NCBI GenBank assembly: GCA_001184395.1
Contig: LFLF01000010.1
Location: 1 to 47,419, forward strand
DNA length: 47,419 bases
Reading direction: 5' to 3'
From: Candidatus Paraburkholderia calva
GTDB taxonomy: Bacteria; Pseudomonadota; Gammaproteobacteria; Burkholderiales; Burkholderiaceae
The notes beneath the pieces were generated by a model, which made no database searches, was not told the DNA's origin, and worked only from the letters and a program-made list of their open reading frames with translations. Positions 1 through 9,090 of this stretch are shown in pieces. Each line of letters begins with the position of its first letter. Position 1 is the stretch's first letter. A program made the position numbers and the translations under genes.

Positions 1-127
1 AGAATGCGACATTAGCAGCACCTGAATCAACGAAGTCCGGCGTTAAATTAGTTGGGTCTGAACGTCGCGTTGGCTCTTTCGAATGAGTAGGTGCACATTC
101 AAAAAGACTATTTCAACAGCCTGCTAG
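1..127. mobile_element. Possible terminal fragment of an insertion sequence
   Basis: No gene is visible in the first 170 bases. The stretch at about 108-127 reads CTATTTCAACAGCCTGCTAG, which resembles the terminal inverted repeats (CTGTTGAAATAG-like) of many IS5-type elements. The element body would lie mostly left of the window. The base composition here is more AT-rich than in the genes that follow. The matching opposite end is not visible, so this is a weak call. Confidence 0.25.
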
Positions 128-174
128 CAAGGTCGCCGGCCCAGCGCGCTCCCGCTCCGGACCGGCCCCTACCC

Positions 175-1368
175 TCAAACCATCTCGATCCCCATCGCCG
201 TAGCCTCCCCGCTGCCGATACACAAACTCGCGATCCCGAGCTTCAGCCCGCGCGCCTTCAGCGCGCTGAGCAAGGTCACCAGAATGCGTGCGCCCGACGC
301 GCCGATCGGATGCCCCAGCGCACATGCGCCGCCATTCACGTTGACCTTGTCGTGCGGCAGATCGTGCTCGCGCATCGCGGCCATCGTCACCACGGCGAAC
401 GCCTCGTTGATCTCATACAAATCGACATCGTTCGCGCGCCAGCCGTTCTTCTCCAACAGCTTGCGAATCGCGCCGACGGGCGCCGTCGTGAACAGCGCGG
501 GCTGCTGCGCGAACGTGCTGTGCCCGACGACACGCGCCAGCGGCGTCACACCCAGCTTCTTCGCCGTGGAAGCACGCATCATCGCCAATGCTGCGGCGCC
601 ATCCGAAATCGATGCCGAATTCGCCGCCGTCACCGTGCCGTCCTTCGCAAAAGCAGGCTTGAGCGACGGAATCTTCTCGATGTTCGCCTTGAACGGCTGC
701 TCGTCGCGGTCGACGACCACGTCGCCTTTCCTGCCCGATACCGTGACCGACGCGATCTCCCACTTGAACGATCCGTCATCGTTGGCGCGTTGCGCGCGCC
801 GCAGCGATTTGACCGCGAACGCGTCCTGCAACCCGCGCGAGAACGCATACGACGACGCGCACTGCTCCGCGAATGTGCCCATCAATCGGCCCTTGTCGTA
901 TGCATCCTCGAGGCCGTCGAGGAACATGTGATCCAGCACCTGCCCGTGTCCCATGCGCATGCCGCCGCGTGCCTTCGGCAGCAGATACGGCGCGTTCGTC
1001 ATGCTTTCCATGCCACCCGCGACGATCACGTCGGCCGAGCCCGCGAGCAGCATGTCGTGCGCGAACATCGCGGCGCGCATGCCGGAGCCGCACATCTTGT
1101 TGACGGTGGTGCTGCCGACCGAAAGCGGCAGCCCTGCGCCCAGGGCCGCCTGACGCGCGGGTGCCTGCCCTTGTCCCGCAGGCAGCACGCAGCCCATGAT
1201 CGCTTCCTCAACCTGCTCGGGCTTCACACCCGCGCGCTCGAGCGCCGCGCGGATCGCCGCCGCGCCAAGTTGCGGTGCCGTCAACGCAGCGAAATCACCC
1301 TGAAACGCGGCCATCGGCGTACGCGCTGCCGACACGATGACTACCGGATCATGCTGGGTCTCACTCAT
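175..1368 (-). CDS. Acetyl-CoA C-acyltransferase (thiolase)
   Basis: This intact 397-residue protein has normal length for the biosynthetic/degradative thiolase family, which interconverts two acetyl-CoA with acetoacetyl-CoA or cleaves longer 3-ketoacyl-CoA. The acyl-accepting cysteine lies in NKMCGSGM (Cys93), and the C-terminal active site shows GGACALGHPIGASGAR with its histidine and a second cysteine at about 383 (CIGSGEA). The family usually has CIGGG there, so the serine is a mild oddity. AAGGAG sits well placed before the ATG, and the start overlaps the end of the carbonic anhydrase gene by 8 bases, so the two are co-transcribed. A role in fatty-acid, ketone-body or polyhydroxybutyrate metabolism fits, but the exact substrate cannot be read from the sequence. 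The symbol could be atoB, phaA or bktB. Confidence 0.9.
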   Translation of the reverse strand: MSETQHDPVVIVSAARTPMAAFQGDFAALTAPQLGAAAIRAALERAGVKPEQVEEAIMGCVLPAGQGQAPARQAALGAGLPLSVGSTTVNKMCGSGMRAAMFAHDMLLAGSADVIVAGGMESMTNAPYLLPKARGGMRMGHGQVLDHMFLDGLEDAYDKGRLMGTFAEQCASSYAFSRGLQDAFAVKSLRRAQRANDDGSFKWEIASVTVSGRKGDVVVDRDEQPFKANIEKIPSLKPAFAKDGTVTAANSASISDGAAALAMMRASTAKKLGVTPLARVVGHSTFAQQPALFTTAPVGAIRKLLEKNGWRANDVDLYEINEAFAVVTMAAMREHDLPHDKVNVNGGACALGHPIGASGARILVTLLSALKARGLKLGIASLCIGSGEATAMGIEMV

Positions 1369-2131
1369 GTTTCATCTCCTTGATGACGCTTCGAATGACG
1401 TCGGGCACATCGCCGCGACGCGCGGCATCGGAGGCCAGCACGTCGTTTTCCGCCGAATGCGCCGCCCCGCGGCTCAGCGACGTGACGCACGACCGGTACA
1501 CCGGCTCGATCTCGTCCGGCGCGCCGATCACCATGCCCATGTTGCGCAAACGGCCGTTGTGCACGCCGTAGGTCCAGCCATGCACGGTCAGCTCTTGCCC
1601 GCGCGCCCACGCGTGGCCAACGACGGTCGTGTGGCACACGTTGATGGTCTGCTCGATCGTGTTCAGTTCGACCAGCCGCCGATGCCGCGCCTCGCCGACC
1701 GGCCATTCGTCGAGCAGCGCGGCGTGCTTGTCGCGCACATCCTCGACGTGTCGCAACCAGTTATCCGCGAGACCCACGCGCCGCCCGACCAGCGCCGCGC
1801 CGACGCCCGAGCAGCCGTAGTGCCCCACCACCATGATGTGCTTCACCTTCAGCAGATCGACGGCAAACTGAATGACGGACAGGCAATTCAGGTCCGAGTG
1901 CACCACCACGTTGGCGATATTCCGGTGCACGAACACTTCGCCCGGCGGCAAGCCGATGATCTCGTTCGCCGGCACCCGCGAGTCCGCGCAGCCGATCCAC
2001 AAATACTCCGGCGTCTGCTGATGCGCGAGCCGCTTGAAGAAGTCGCCGTCTTCATCGAGCTTGTGCGCGACCCAGTTCTCGTTGTTCGTGAAGAGATGGG
2101 CGAGGGGATTGGTGTCGTTGATATCGGTCAT
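1361..2131 (-). CDS. can: Beta-class carbonic anhydrase
   Basis: This intact 256-residue cytoplasmic zinc enzyme interconverts CO2 and bicarbonate, supplying bicarbonate to carboxylases. The zinc and active-site residues of the beta class are visible: Cys48 and Asp50 in IGCADSRVP, and His104 and Cys107 in GHYGCSGV. It is slightly longer than E. coli Can because of a C-terminal tail of about 35 residues. It starts 12 bases after the aceK stop and overlaps the downstream thiolase gene, so aceK, can and the thiolase look like one transcript. Confidence 0.93.
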   Translation of the reverse strand: MTDINDTNPLAHLFTNNENWVAHKLDEDGDFFKRLAHQQTPEYLWIGCADSRVPANEIIGLPPGEVFVHRNIANVVVHSDLNCLSVIQFAVDLLKVKHIMVVGHYGCSGVGAALVGRRVGLADNWLRHVEDVRDKHAALLDEWPVGEARHRRLVELNTIEQTINVCHTTVVGHAWARGQELTVHGWTYGVHNGRLRNMGMVIGAPDEIEPVYRSCVTSLSRGAAHSAENDVLASDAARRGDVPDVIRSVIKEMKHE

Positions 2132-2143
2132 GATCGTTGGGCC

Positions 2144-3925
2144 TCATGCGGCCCGAGAGTGTGCATCGCCAGGCTGCGCGAAGCGCTCCGGATAGCGGAC
2201 GCAAAAGCGCACGGCCTGGTCGTAGGGAAAGAAATCGGCGAGTTCGCCGCGCGCGAGCTGCTCCTTGTGGCGCTGCCAGAGCGCGGGATCGAAAAAATCC
2301 GCGTGATGGCGCATGAACGCGTCGCGCACGCGCGGGTCGCCGAGCAGAAACGCGCCGTAGGTTTCGGGAAAAATATCGTGCGGGCCGACGGTATACCACG
2401 GTTCGCCCGACAACTCGTCTTCCTCATTACGCGGCGCAGGAACTTTGCGCACATTGCAGTCGGTCAGATACTCGATCTCGTCGTAGTCGTAAAACACCAC
2501 GCGCCCGTGCACCACGCGCCCGTGCCGCGTCATGCCGAAATTCTTGTACAGCATGTCGCCGGGAAAGATGTTCGCCTGCATCAACTGCTTGATGGCGTCG
2601 CCGTATTCCTTGATGCCGTGCTCGATCTCGCCCGCGCTGCCGTGCTGCAAATACAGATTGAGCGGCACCATCCGCCGCTCGATATGCACGTGCCGGATCA
2701 CCAGCCGGTCGAGTTCGCGAATCAGCGCATCGTCGAGTCGCGCGAACGGCAGCGCCACGCTCGAGTATTCAAGCGTGGCGGCCATGCGCCCCATGCGATC
2801 GTGGCGCTTCACGAGCAGATACTTGTCCTGAATCTTCTGCCGCGTGGTGTCCTTCGGCGACGGAAACGCGTCCTTGATCAGCTTGAACACGTACGGGAAC
2901 AAAGGCAGCGTGAACACGATCATCACGAGCCCCTTGATACCAGGCGCGATCACGAAACGATCGCTCGAATGCTTCAGGTGATGCAGCAGATCGCGATAAA
3001 ACAGGTTCTTGCCCTGCTTCTGCAAGCCGACTGACGTGTAGATCTCGCCCTTGGGTTTGCCGAGCATGAGTGTGCCGAGGAACTGCACATATGCGGACGG
3101 CACTTCCATATCGACGAGAAAGTACGAGTGCGAAAAGCTGAAAATGATCAGCAACTGTTCACGCGACAGCAGCACGGTATCGAGTGCGAGCAGGCCGAGT
3201 CGCGTATGCCGCACGGCGATGGCGAACGGCATCAGCATGTCGCCGTTGATGACGCGTCCGACGATATATGCCGCCTTGTTACGGAAGAACAGCGACGAAA
3301 GCACGTGAATCTGGAAATTCGGCTTCGGCGCAAGTTCGCCGAATGCATCGTCGAAGGACTGCATCACGCATTGCACGTCGCGCGGCAAATCCTCGAACGG
3401 CGGCTCCAGCTGAAAATTCGTGACGATTCGCTCGAAGGTCGCCGCGAGCCCGTCGCGTTCCGGGTAATACGCGCGGTACGTTGGCTTCGCGGCGGGCTCG
3501 TCGTTCTCGATGTAGTCGGTCGAGATCGCGGGCCGCACGAAGATGAAATCGTTGCTGAAGTACGAACGATGCAGAATCTTGCAGCACACGGAATTGAAGA
3601 ACGTTTCGGCGCACTCCGGCTGACGATGTGTGGTCAGCAAGCCGATGAAATGCAGTTTGATCTGCTGCCAGACTTCATCGTCGATGGTTTCGGCGTCGTA
3701 CTCGTCTTCGAGCCGCATCACGCATTCGGCTACTCGCTCGTCGTACGACGCGATGCGATCACGCGCGAGCTTCTGCAATGCGGGCCAGTCGCCCGCTTCG
3801 AACGCGACTTTCGCTTCTATGGCCGCATCGCGAAACACGCGGTAATGCCGGTCGAACCCTTCGAGTATCGACGCTGCGATATCGAAGCCGATTTGCGACG
3901 AAAGTAGCTTGGGGAAGTGGTTCAT
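2144..3925 (-). CDS. aceK: Isocitrate dehydrogenase kinase/phosphatase
   Basis: This intact 593-residue protein (E. coli AceK has 578) resembles AceK over its full length, from an N-terminal helical region to a C-terminal kinase-like region. AceK is a bifunctional enzyme that phosphorylates and dephosphorylates isocitrate dehydrogenase, setting carbon flow between the TCA cycle and the glyoxylate shunt. Here it is not next to aceA or aceB but lies between a MerR regulator and carbonic anhydrase. The company of a thiolase and a LiuR-like regulator suggests control of growth on acetate or acyl-CoA-yielding substrates (inference). Confidence 0.95.
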   Translation of the reverse strand: MNHFPKLLSSQIGFDIAASILEGFDRHYRVFRDAAIEAKVAFEAGDWPALQKLARDRIASYDERVAECVMRLEDEYDAETIDDEVWQQIKLHFIGLLTTHRQPECAETFFNSVCCKILHRSYFSNDFIFVRPAISTDYIENDEPAAKPTYRAYYPERDGLAATFERIVTNFQLEPPFEDLPRDVQCVMQSFDDAFGELAPKPNFQIHVLSSLFFRNKAAYIVGRVINGDMLMPFAIAVRHTRLGLLALDTVLLSREQLLIIFSFSHSYFLVDMEVPSAYVQFLGTLMLGKPKGEIYTSVGLQKQGKNLFYRDLLHHLKHSSDRFVIAPGIKGLVMIVFTLPLFPYVFKLIKDAFPSPKDTTRQKIQDKYLLVKRHDRMGRMAATLEYSSVALPFARLDDALIRELDRLVIRHVHIERRMVPLNLYLQHGSAGEIEHGIKEYGDAIKQLMQANIFPGDMLYKNFGMTRHGRVVHGRVVFYDYDEIEYLTDCNVRKVPAPRNEEDELSGEPWYTVGPHDIFPETYGAFLLGDPRVRDAFMRHHADFFDPALWQRHKEQLARGELADFFPYDQAVRFCVRYPERFAQPGDAHSRAA

Positions 3926-3958
3926 GTCGGCTCCGCGCGTCGTGTGCTGGCGTCTGCG

Positions 3959-4375
3959 TTATGCCGCTTTCGGTTTGCGCGGGCGCTTCTCCGCGCCGGC
4001 GGCGATTAACGCGTGCGCCTGCTCTTCGTAGGCGGCCAGTTCGGCGAGCGTAGTGTCGAGATCTTTGTGCTGACGCTCAAGCACCTCGCGATGCGCCGCA
4101 ATCGTTTCGGCGAACGCCTTCAGTTGCGTGGTGGTGCCGGTCGGCGAATCGTACAGATCGAGCAGCGTGCGGATTTCCGATAGCGTGAAGCCGAGCCGCT
4201 TGCCGCGCAACGTGAGCTTCAGCCGCGTGCGGTCGCGCGTGGAATAGACGCGCCGCAAGCCGTTCGAGCCTTCGGGCGCGAGCAGACCCTGATCTTCGTA
4301 GAAGCGAATGGCGCGTGGCGTGACGTCGAATTCGCGCGCCAGTTCGGTGATGGTGAAATTCGTCGGTTGAGTCAT
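3959..4375 (-). CDS. MerR-family transcriptional regulator (LiuR-like)
   Basis: This protein of about 138 residues has an N-terminal MerR winged helix (FTITELAREFDVTPRAIRFYEDQGLL), followed by a wing and a long helical dimerisation region rich in Glu, Leu and Ala. It lacks the cysteine clusters of metal-sensing MerR proteins. The ATG at 4375 is preferred over the one at 4405 because the domain begins immediately after it. The family best matching this pattern regulates leucine/isovalerate catabolism (LiuR), but no liu genes follow here. It is divergent from the dead metallo-hydrolase gene and 33 bases upstream of aceK, so it may regulate the aceK group. Confidence 0.8.
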   Translation of the reverse strand: MTQPTNFTITELAREFDVTPRAIRFYEDQGLLAPEGSNGLRRVYSTRDRTRLKLTLRGKRLGFTLSEIRTLLDLYDSPTGTTTQLKAFAETIAAHREVLERQHKDLDTTLAELAAYEEQAHALIAAGAEKRPRKPKAA

Positions 4376-4502
4376 CGCTGGCGTCGGGCGAGAAAGTCCA
4401 TGCAACGATAGAATGGATATTTACATTATCGTCAACCTGCCGGGATTGCAATGCGCAATTGCACGCGGGGCAGCGCGGCGCGCTTTCGGAGACATCGCCC
4501 GC

Positions 4503-5571
4503 ATGAACGCACTCGAACATCAGCTCGATTATGTTTTCGCCGATGATCTGCCCGACGCTGGCGGAGTGAAGGAAGTCGCGCCGGGCGTGCTATAGGTGCG
4601 CATGCCGCTGCCGTTCGCGCTCGATCACATCAATCTCTGGCTGCTGCGCGATGAACTCGACGGCGTGCGAAGCTGGACCGTGATCGATTGCGGTATCTCC
4701 GACGCCACCATTCGCGCGAACCGGGAGCGCGTGTTCGACACCGCGCTCGACGACTTGCCAGTGTGCGCGTGATCGTCACGCATTGCCATCCGGATCATCT
4801 CGGGCTTGCGGACTGGATTTGCTGGGACGGCGATACATCGCGCTGGAACGTGCGCCTGTGGATCTCGCTCGGCGAATACCTGAACGGCCGCGTGATGGCC
4901 GCGGGCGACGGTTCCAACGCGGGCGGCGAACGCGTGGCGCAACACTTCGCGATGCACGGTCTTACGGACGAAGAATCGCTCGACGCCCTGCGCAATCGCA
5001 AGAGCTATTACCCGACGCTGGTTCCGTCGATTCCGCCGGAGTACCGGCGGAATCGCGATGGCGACGCGATCAGGATCGGCGGGCGAGACTGGAAAGTGAT
5101 CGCGGGCTTCGGCCATTCGCCCGAACACAGCGCGCTTTACAGCGCGAAAGACCGCCTGCTGATTTCGGGCGACATGGTGCTGCCGCGAATTTCGATCAAT
5201 GTGTCAGTATTCGCGATGGAGCCGGAAGGCAATCCGCTCGCCTTGTATCTGGAGTCGCTCGGTCGCTACGAGACCATGCCGGAGAACACACTCGCGCTGC
5301 CCTCGCACGGCAAGCCGTTCAAGGGCGTGACGACGTGCGGGATCACCATCGCGCGCGGCTGGCGGAAGTGCGCGAGGCGTGCGTTGCGAAGGCATTTAGC
5401 GCCGCCGATATCGTGCCGATCATGTTCAAGCGCAAGCTCGATATCCATCAGATGACGTTCGCGCTCGGCGAAGCGCTCGCGCATCTGAATTTGCTGTGGC
5501 TCGATGGGATCCTGACGCGTCAGACCGGCGCTGATGGCGTGATTCGCTTCACGACATCGGCACCGGCCTGA
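4503..5571 (+). pseudogene. Metallo-beta-lactamase-fold hydrolase, broken
   Basis: The reconstructed protein has the metal-binding motif THCHPDHLG after about 90 residues and a later GHSPEH/SGDMVLP region, typical of the MBL-fold hydrolases, probably a thioesterase or glyoxalase-II-like type. Three lesions are visible: an in-frame TAG at about 4593, where relatives have Trp (GVL-W-VRMPLP); a frameshift at about 4763, just before the metal-binding motif; and another at about 5340. Each fragment alone lacks part of the fold, so the gene is not expected to work. It diverges from the MerR regulator. Confidence 0.85.
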
Positions 5572-5577
5572 GCGGAT

Positions 5578-7156
5578 TTACTGCACCTACACCGCGCCCA
5601 AGTTCACGCGCCCGAACTGGCTAACGCTGTAAGCGCTGACATTCGTGTGGGTGATGACGTACGCTGTCGGATACACCAGCGGAATCTACAGTGCCTGATC
5701 GTGGATGATCTTCTGTGCATCGGTGTACGACTTCGTGCGCTTCGCGACATCGGCGGTCGTCTTGCCGTCGGCGATGAGCTTGTCGAGTTGCAGATCGCAG
5801 TAACGCGCGAAGTTGATGCCCGACTTCACCGCATTGCAACTGAACAGCGGCGAGAGATAGTTATCCGGATCGCCGTTGTCGCTGGCCCAGCCCATGAACA
5901 GCATGTCGTGCTGGCCTTGCTTGGCTTCCTTGATCAACTCGCCCCATTCGATCACTTTCACCTGCGCTTTCACGCCGATCTTCGCGAGATCGGCCTGCAG
6001 CAATTCCGCGCCCGCCTTCGGACTCGGATTCAGCACGCTGCCGTTCGGATGCACGCAGATGGTCGTTTCGAAGCCGTTCGGAAAACCCGCGTCGGCGAGC
6101 AGTTTTTTCGCGTCATCCGGCGAGTACTTGTAGGCCGCGATGTTCTTGTCGTAGCTCCACGTATTCGGCGGATAGGGATTCACCGCCTGCGTGGCCGTGT
6201 TGTCGAACACGGTTTTCATGTAGGTCGTGCGATCGAACGCTTCGTTCAGCGCCTGACGCACCTTCGGGTTGTCGAGCGGCTTCTTCTGCGTATTCAGCGC
6301 GACGAAGGCGGTCATGAACGCGGGCGTTTCGCTGACCTTGAGCGACTTGTCCTTCTTCGCATCGATCATGTCCTGCGGCTTGGGCGACAGCGCGATCTGG
6401 CATTCGCCCCCTTGATCTTTTGCGCGCGCACGGTGGCGTCGGGCGTGATCGCGTAGATCAGGCGATTGATCTTCGGCTTCGGTCCCCAGTAGGCCGAATT
6501 TACGTCGTAGCGGATCACGGGGTCTTTCGTGTAGCTCTTCAACTGGAACGGGCTGCCGACCGGCTTCGCGTTCAGATTGCCCTGTTGGTTCGTCTTGAGC
6601 AGCTTGTCCGCGTATTCTGCCGAATAGATCGACGCGAACCCATCGTCAGGATCGGCACGAAGGTCGCGTTCGGCTCGTTGAGTTCGAACTTGACGGTGCG
6701 ATCGTCGACCATTGGTGATGGCCTTGATGAGTTTCACGAGGCCCATCGACTGGGCATGCGGAAAGCCGCTCGCGCCCGCGACCTTGTGCCACGGATTGCT
6801 GTCGTCGAGCATGCGGTGAAGACCACATCGTCCGCGTCGAACGCGCACGAGGGCTTGAAGTAATCGGTGATCTGAAACTGCACGTTTGGACGCAGATGAA
6901 ACGTGTAGGTCAGGCCGCCGTCGCTGCTCACGTCCCATTTGTCGGCGAGCGCTGGAACGACCTTCTTCTGCGCTTCGTCGTACGACACGAGCGTGTTGAA
7001 GATGACATCCGCCGACGCGTTGGTCGTCACCAGCGAATTGAATTGCACGACGTCGAAGCCGTCCGGGCTCGATTCCGTGCAAACGGTGAGCGGCTTAGCG
7101 AGCACGAGTATCGGCGTCAAGGCGAGCGTTGCGGCGGCGAGAAGTTTCAGACGCAT
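5578..7156 (-). pseudogene. Dipeptide-type ABC transporter substrate-binding protein, broken
   Basis: The remnant resembles DppA/OppA family periplasmic binding proteins (about 530 residues): a signal peptide MRLKLLAAATLALTPILVLA, then TESSPDGFDVVQFNS, and C-terminal blocks such as LNTQKKPLDNPKVRQAL and MGWASDNGDPDNY. The start at 7156 is chosen because GGGAG precedes it and the signal peptide begins there. Frameshifts lie at about 6820, 6700-6640 and 6405, and in-frame TAG codons at about 5690 (a Trp position in relatives) and 5584 close to the natural end. No permease or ATPase genes are adjacent, so it is probably an orphan binding protein whose uptake function is lost. Confidence 0.9.
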
Positions 7157-7393
7157 GAAATCTCCCGTGACCGGTCGGTCACACAAGGTTTCGTTATTGT
7201 TGCGTTCGTATGACGGGGCACACGGCGAGACTACACGGCGCGCAAGCAGCGCGCCCGTGCGTGGTCAGATTAGCGAAATGAACATCCTACGACAACGACA
7301 CGATCTTCATACGCTTATGCTTTGCGGCGCTCGCGCGTGTTTCAGGCATTTTCGCGGCTTGCCGAGGGGCAGCTCTCACGCTACACTTACGCC
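7157..7393. other. Intergenic region ahead of the riboswitch
   Basis: The region holds the divergent promoters of the dead binding-protein gene and of the antiporter transcript. I see no coding pattern and no clear promoter boxes that I can defend. Confidence 0.5.
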
Positions 7394-7560
7394 GTCTTTG
7401 GGGAGTAGCCTTCTTCCCGCAATGGAAGGAGAACGCGTCAACATCCTCGGCCTCGTTGCCGTGGCGCGTTCGACCAGCCGGTTTGGCGAGACCATCGATG
7501 CGCTTCGTCGTTCGTGGCCGGACGGCGTGTGGTGCATCGTGGTTCGCTGACGTCCGACCG
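7394..7560 (+). promoter_or_regulatory. yybP-ykoY-type manganese riboswitch (candidate)
   Basis: The leader contains the signature blocks of this RNA class: TTTGGGGAGTAGCC at 7397-7410, GCGTCAACAT at about 7435-7444, and TTTGGCGAGACC at about 7482-7493, separated by segments able to pair. This motif class senses Mn2+ and usually controls manganese exporters or other cation transporters. It ends about 90 bases before the start of an intact cation antiporter gene, exactly the expected context. The identification is by eye, and a covariance-model search would be decisive. Confidence 0.75.
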
Positions 7561-7647
7561 TGGAAACATCGTGTCCCCACAACAATATCCCTTTCGCGCG
7601 TCCGCATTCGCGACGCTCACGTTGCATTGTCCGATGCAAGGTGTCGC

Positions 7648-8658
7648 ATGACGATGCTCTTCCTCGAACTCGTGCTGATGCTCGCGGTCATCCTGACCAC
7701 GTCGGAACTCTTCACCAATGCGCTCGAACATCTCGGCGAGCGGCTCGGCATTTCCGAGGGGGTGACGGGTTCGCTGTTCGCCGCTGTCGGCACGGTGCTG
7801 CCCGAAACCACGGTGCCGATCATCGCGCTGCTGGGCGGCACGCCGAGCCGCGCGGTGAACGAAGAAATCGGTGTCGGCGCGATTCTCGGCGCGCCGCTGA
7901 TGCTCGCCACGCTTTCCACGTTTTTGATGACGCTCGCCATCATCAAATCGCGCGGCCTGCACGGCCATGTGATGCCGGAGCGCACCGGCTTCACGCGCGA
8001 TCTCAACTTTTTCCTGTTCGCGTTCGTGATCGCGTGCGCCGCGATGTTCGTGCCGTATCACGTGTGGGCCGTGCGCGCGGTGTTCGCGGTCGGGCTGATC
8101 GGCGTCTATGTGTTCTATGTGATCTCGACGTTCCGCGCATCGGCGACGCTGGTCAAAATCGGGCACGGCACTGAGGCCTCCGAAGCGTTGTTCGTGTCGC
8201 GCATCGGCTTGAAGACTTCGCTCGGCACCATCATGCTGCAGTTTCTGATCGGCATCGTGCTGCTAGTGGGCGGCGCGAAGGGCTTCATTCACGGCGTGGA
8301 AGGCGTGTCGCACGCACTCGGCATTTCGCCGCTGCTGCTCTCCCTGATCATCATTCCGATCGCCACCGAACTGCCGGAGAAGGTCAACAGCATCATGTGG
8401 GCGCGGCGCAGGAAGGATACGCTCGCGTTCAGCAATATCACCGGCGCGATGGTGTTTCAGGGCACGCTGCTGCCGGCGATCGGCATCATGCTGACGCCTT
8501 GGGAGCCGCGTATCGAAGTGCTGACGGACGTGCTGATCACGCTGGCGGCGGCGGCGTGGCTGCGCTTCAATGCGCGGTCGAATGGCGTGGTGCTATGGGC
8601 GTTGCTGGCCAATGGCGCGCTCTATGCGCTGTACCTCGTGCTGATGCTGGGCCGTTGA
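7648..8658 (+). CDS. Sodium/calcium-exchanger-family cation antiporter, probably Mn-responsive
   Basis: This intact 336-residue inner-membrane protein has about ten hydrophobic segments. The two inverted alpha-repeats of the Ca2+/cation antiporter superfamily are visible: GTVLPETTVPIIAL near residue 50 and IPIATELPEKVNSIMW near residue 240, each with the ion-binding acidic residue. The start ATG at 7648 is preferred because the membrane domain begins there and the upstream in-frame extension overlaps the riboswitch. Given the riboswitch, manganese export or Mn2+/Ca2+ exchange is the likely role rather than plain calcium export (inference). Confidence 0.85.
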   Translation: MTMLFLELVLMLAVILTTSELFTNALEHLGERLGISEGVTGSLFAAVGTVLPETTVPIIALLGGTPSRAVNEEIGVGAILGAPLMLATLSTFLMTLAIIKSRGLHGHVMPERTGFTRDLNFFLFAFVIACAAMFVPYHVWAVRAVFAVGLIGVYVFYVISTFRASATLVKIGHGTEASEALFVSRIGLKTSLGTIMLQFLIGIVLLVGGAKGFIHGVEGVSHALGISPLLLSLIIIPIATELPEKVNSIMWARRRKDTLAFSNITGAMVFQGTLLPAIGIMLTPWEPRIEVLTDVLITLAAAAWLRFNARSNGVVLWALLANGALYALYLVLMLGR

Positions 8659-8761
8659 CGTTCACCGCAACGCATCAAGAGCGAAGCAATCGCGTAAGGC
8701 CTGAGCCGGTCGCGTCATTCTCGTTGTTTTTGTTTGTTTAACGGCGTGCTGCTGGAAAACT

Positions 8762-9064
8762 TTAGAGCCAGGCGGCCTTTTGATACTGCTTCGCCGCCTG
8801 GGCCTGCTGCATCGACTTGCGGTAGGCCGTGGAAAGCAGCGCTTGCGCCGATTGCGCGCGATTCATCATCGCTTCGATGCTCGCCTGGATACGGTGGATA
8901 GTCTGAAGCGAGTCAGCCGGCTGATCCGCTTCCAGCGACATCAACATGGGCGAGCGCGCCTGCGTGAGCTCGGCGGCGCGCGTCCAGTCGCCGGCGGCTG
9001 CTGCTGCTGCTTCGATCGCCTCGGTCAGCGCCCACGCGTGTTGAATCATCTCTTGCTGGTTCAT
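8762..9064 (-). CDS. fliT: FliT-like flagellar export chaperone
   Basis: This short, helical, Ala- and Gln-rich protein of 100 residues is encoded just downstream of fliD, the usual place of fliT. FliT binds the C-terminus of the cap protein FliD in the cytoplasm, delivers it to the export gate and, in enterics, restrains FlhDC. AAGGAG is only one base from the first ATG (9070) but seven bases from the second, so the start at 9064 is preferred. The identification rests on position, size and composition more than on sequence motifs. Confidence 0.75.
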   Translation of the reverse strand: MNQQEMIQHAWALTEAIEAAAAAAGDWTRAAELTQARSPMLMSLEADQPADSLQTIHRIQASIEAMMNRAQSAQALLSTAYRKSMQQAQAAKQYQKAAWL

Positions 9065-9090
9065 GTTCATGCTCCTTCAGCCCGATCCGC

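Noticed and set aside
91..3034. Long plus-strand open frames opposite the thiolase, carbonic anhydrase and aceK genes (91-1383 and 1337-3034)
   Set aside because: They are antisense to clearly recognised genes; their Arg/His/Ala-rich translations are typical shadows in GC-rich DNA.
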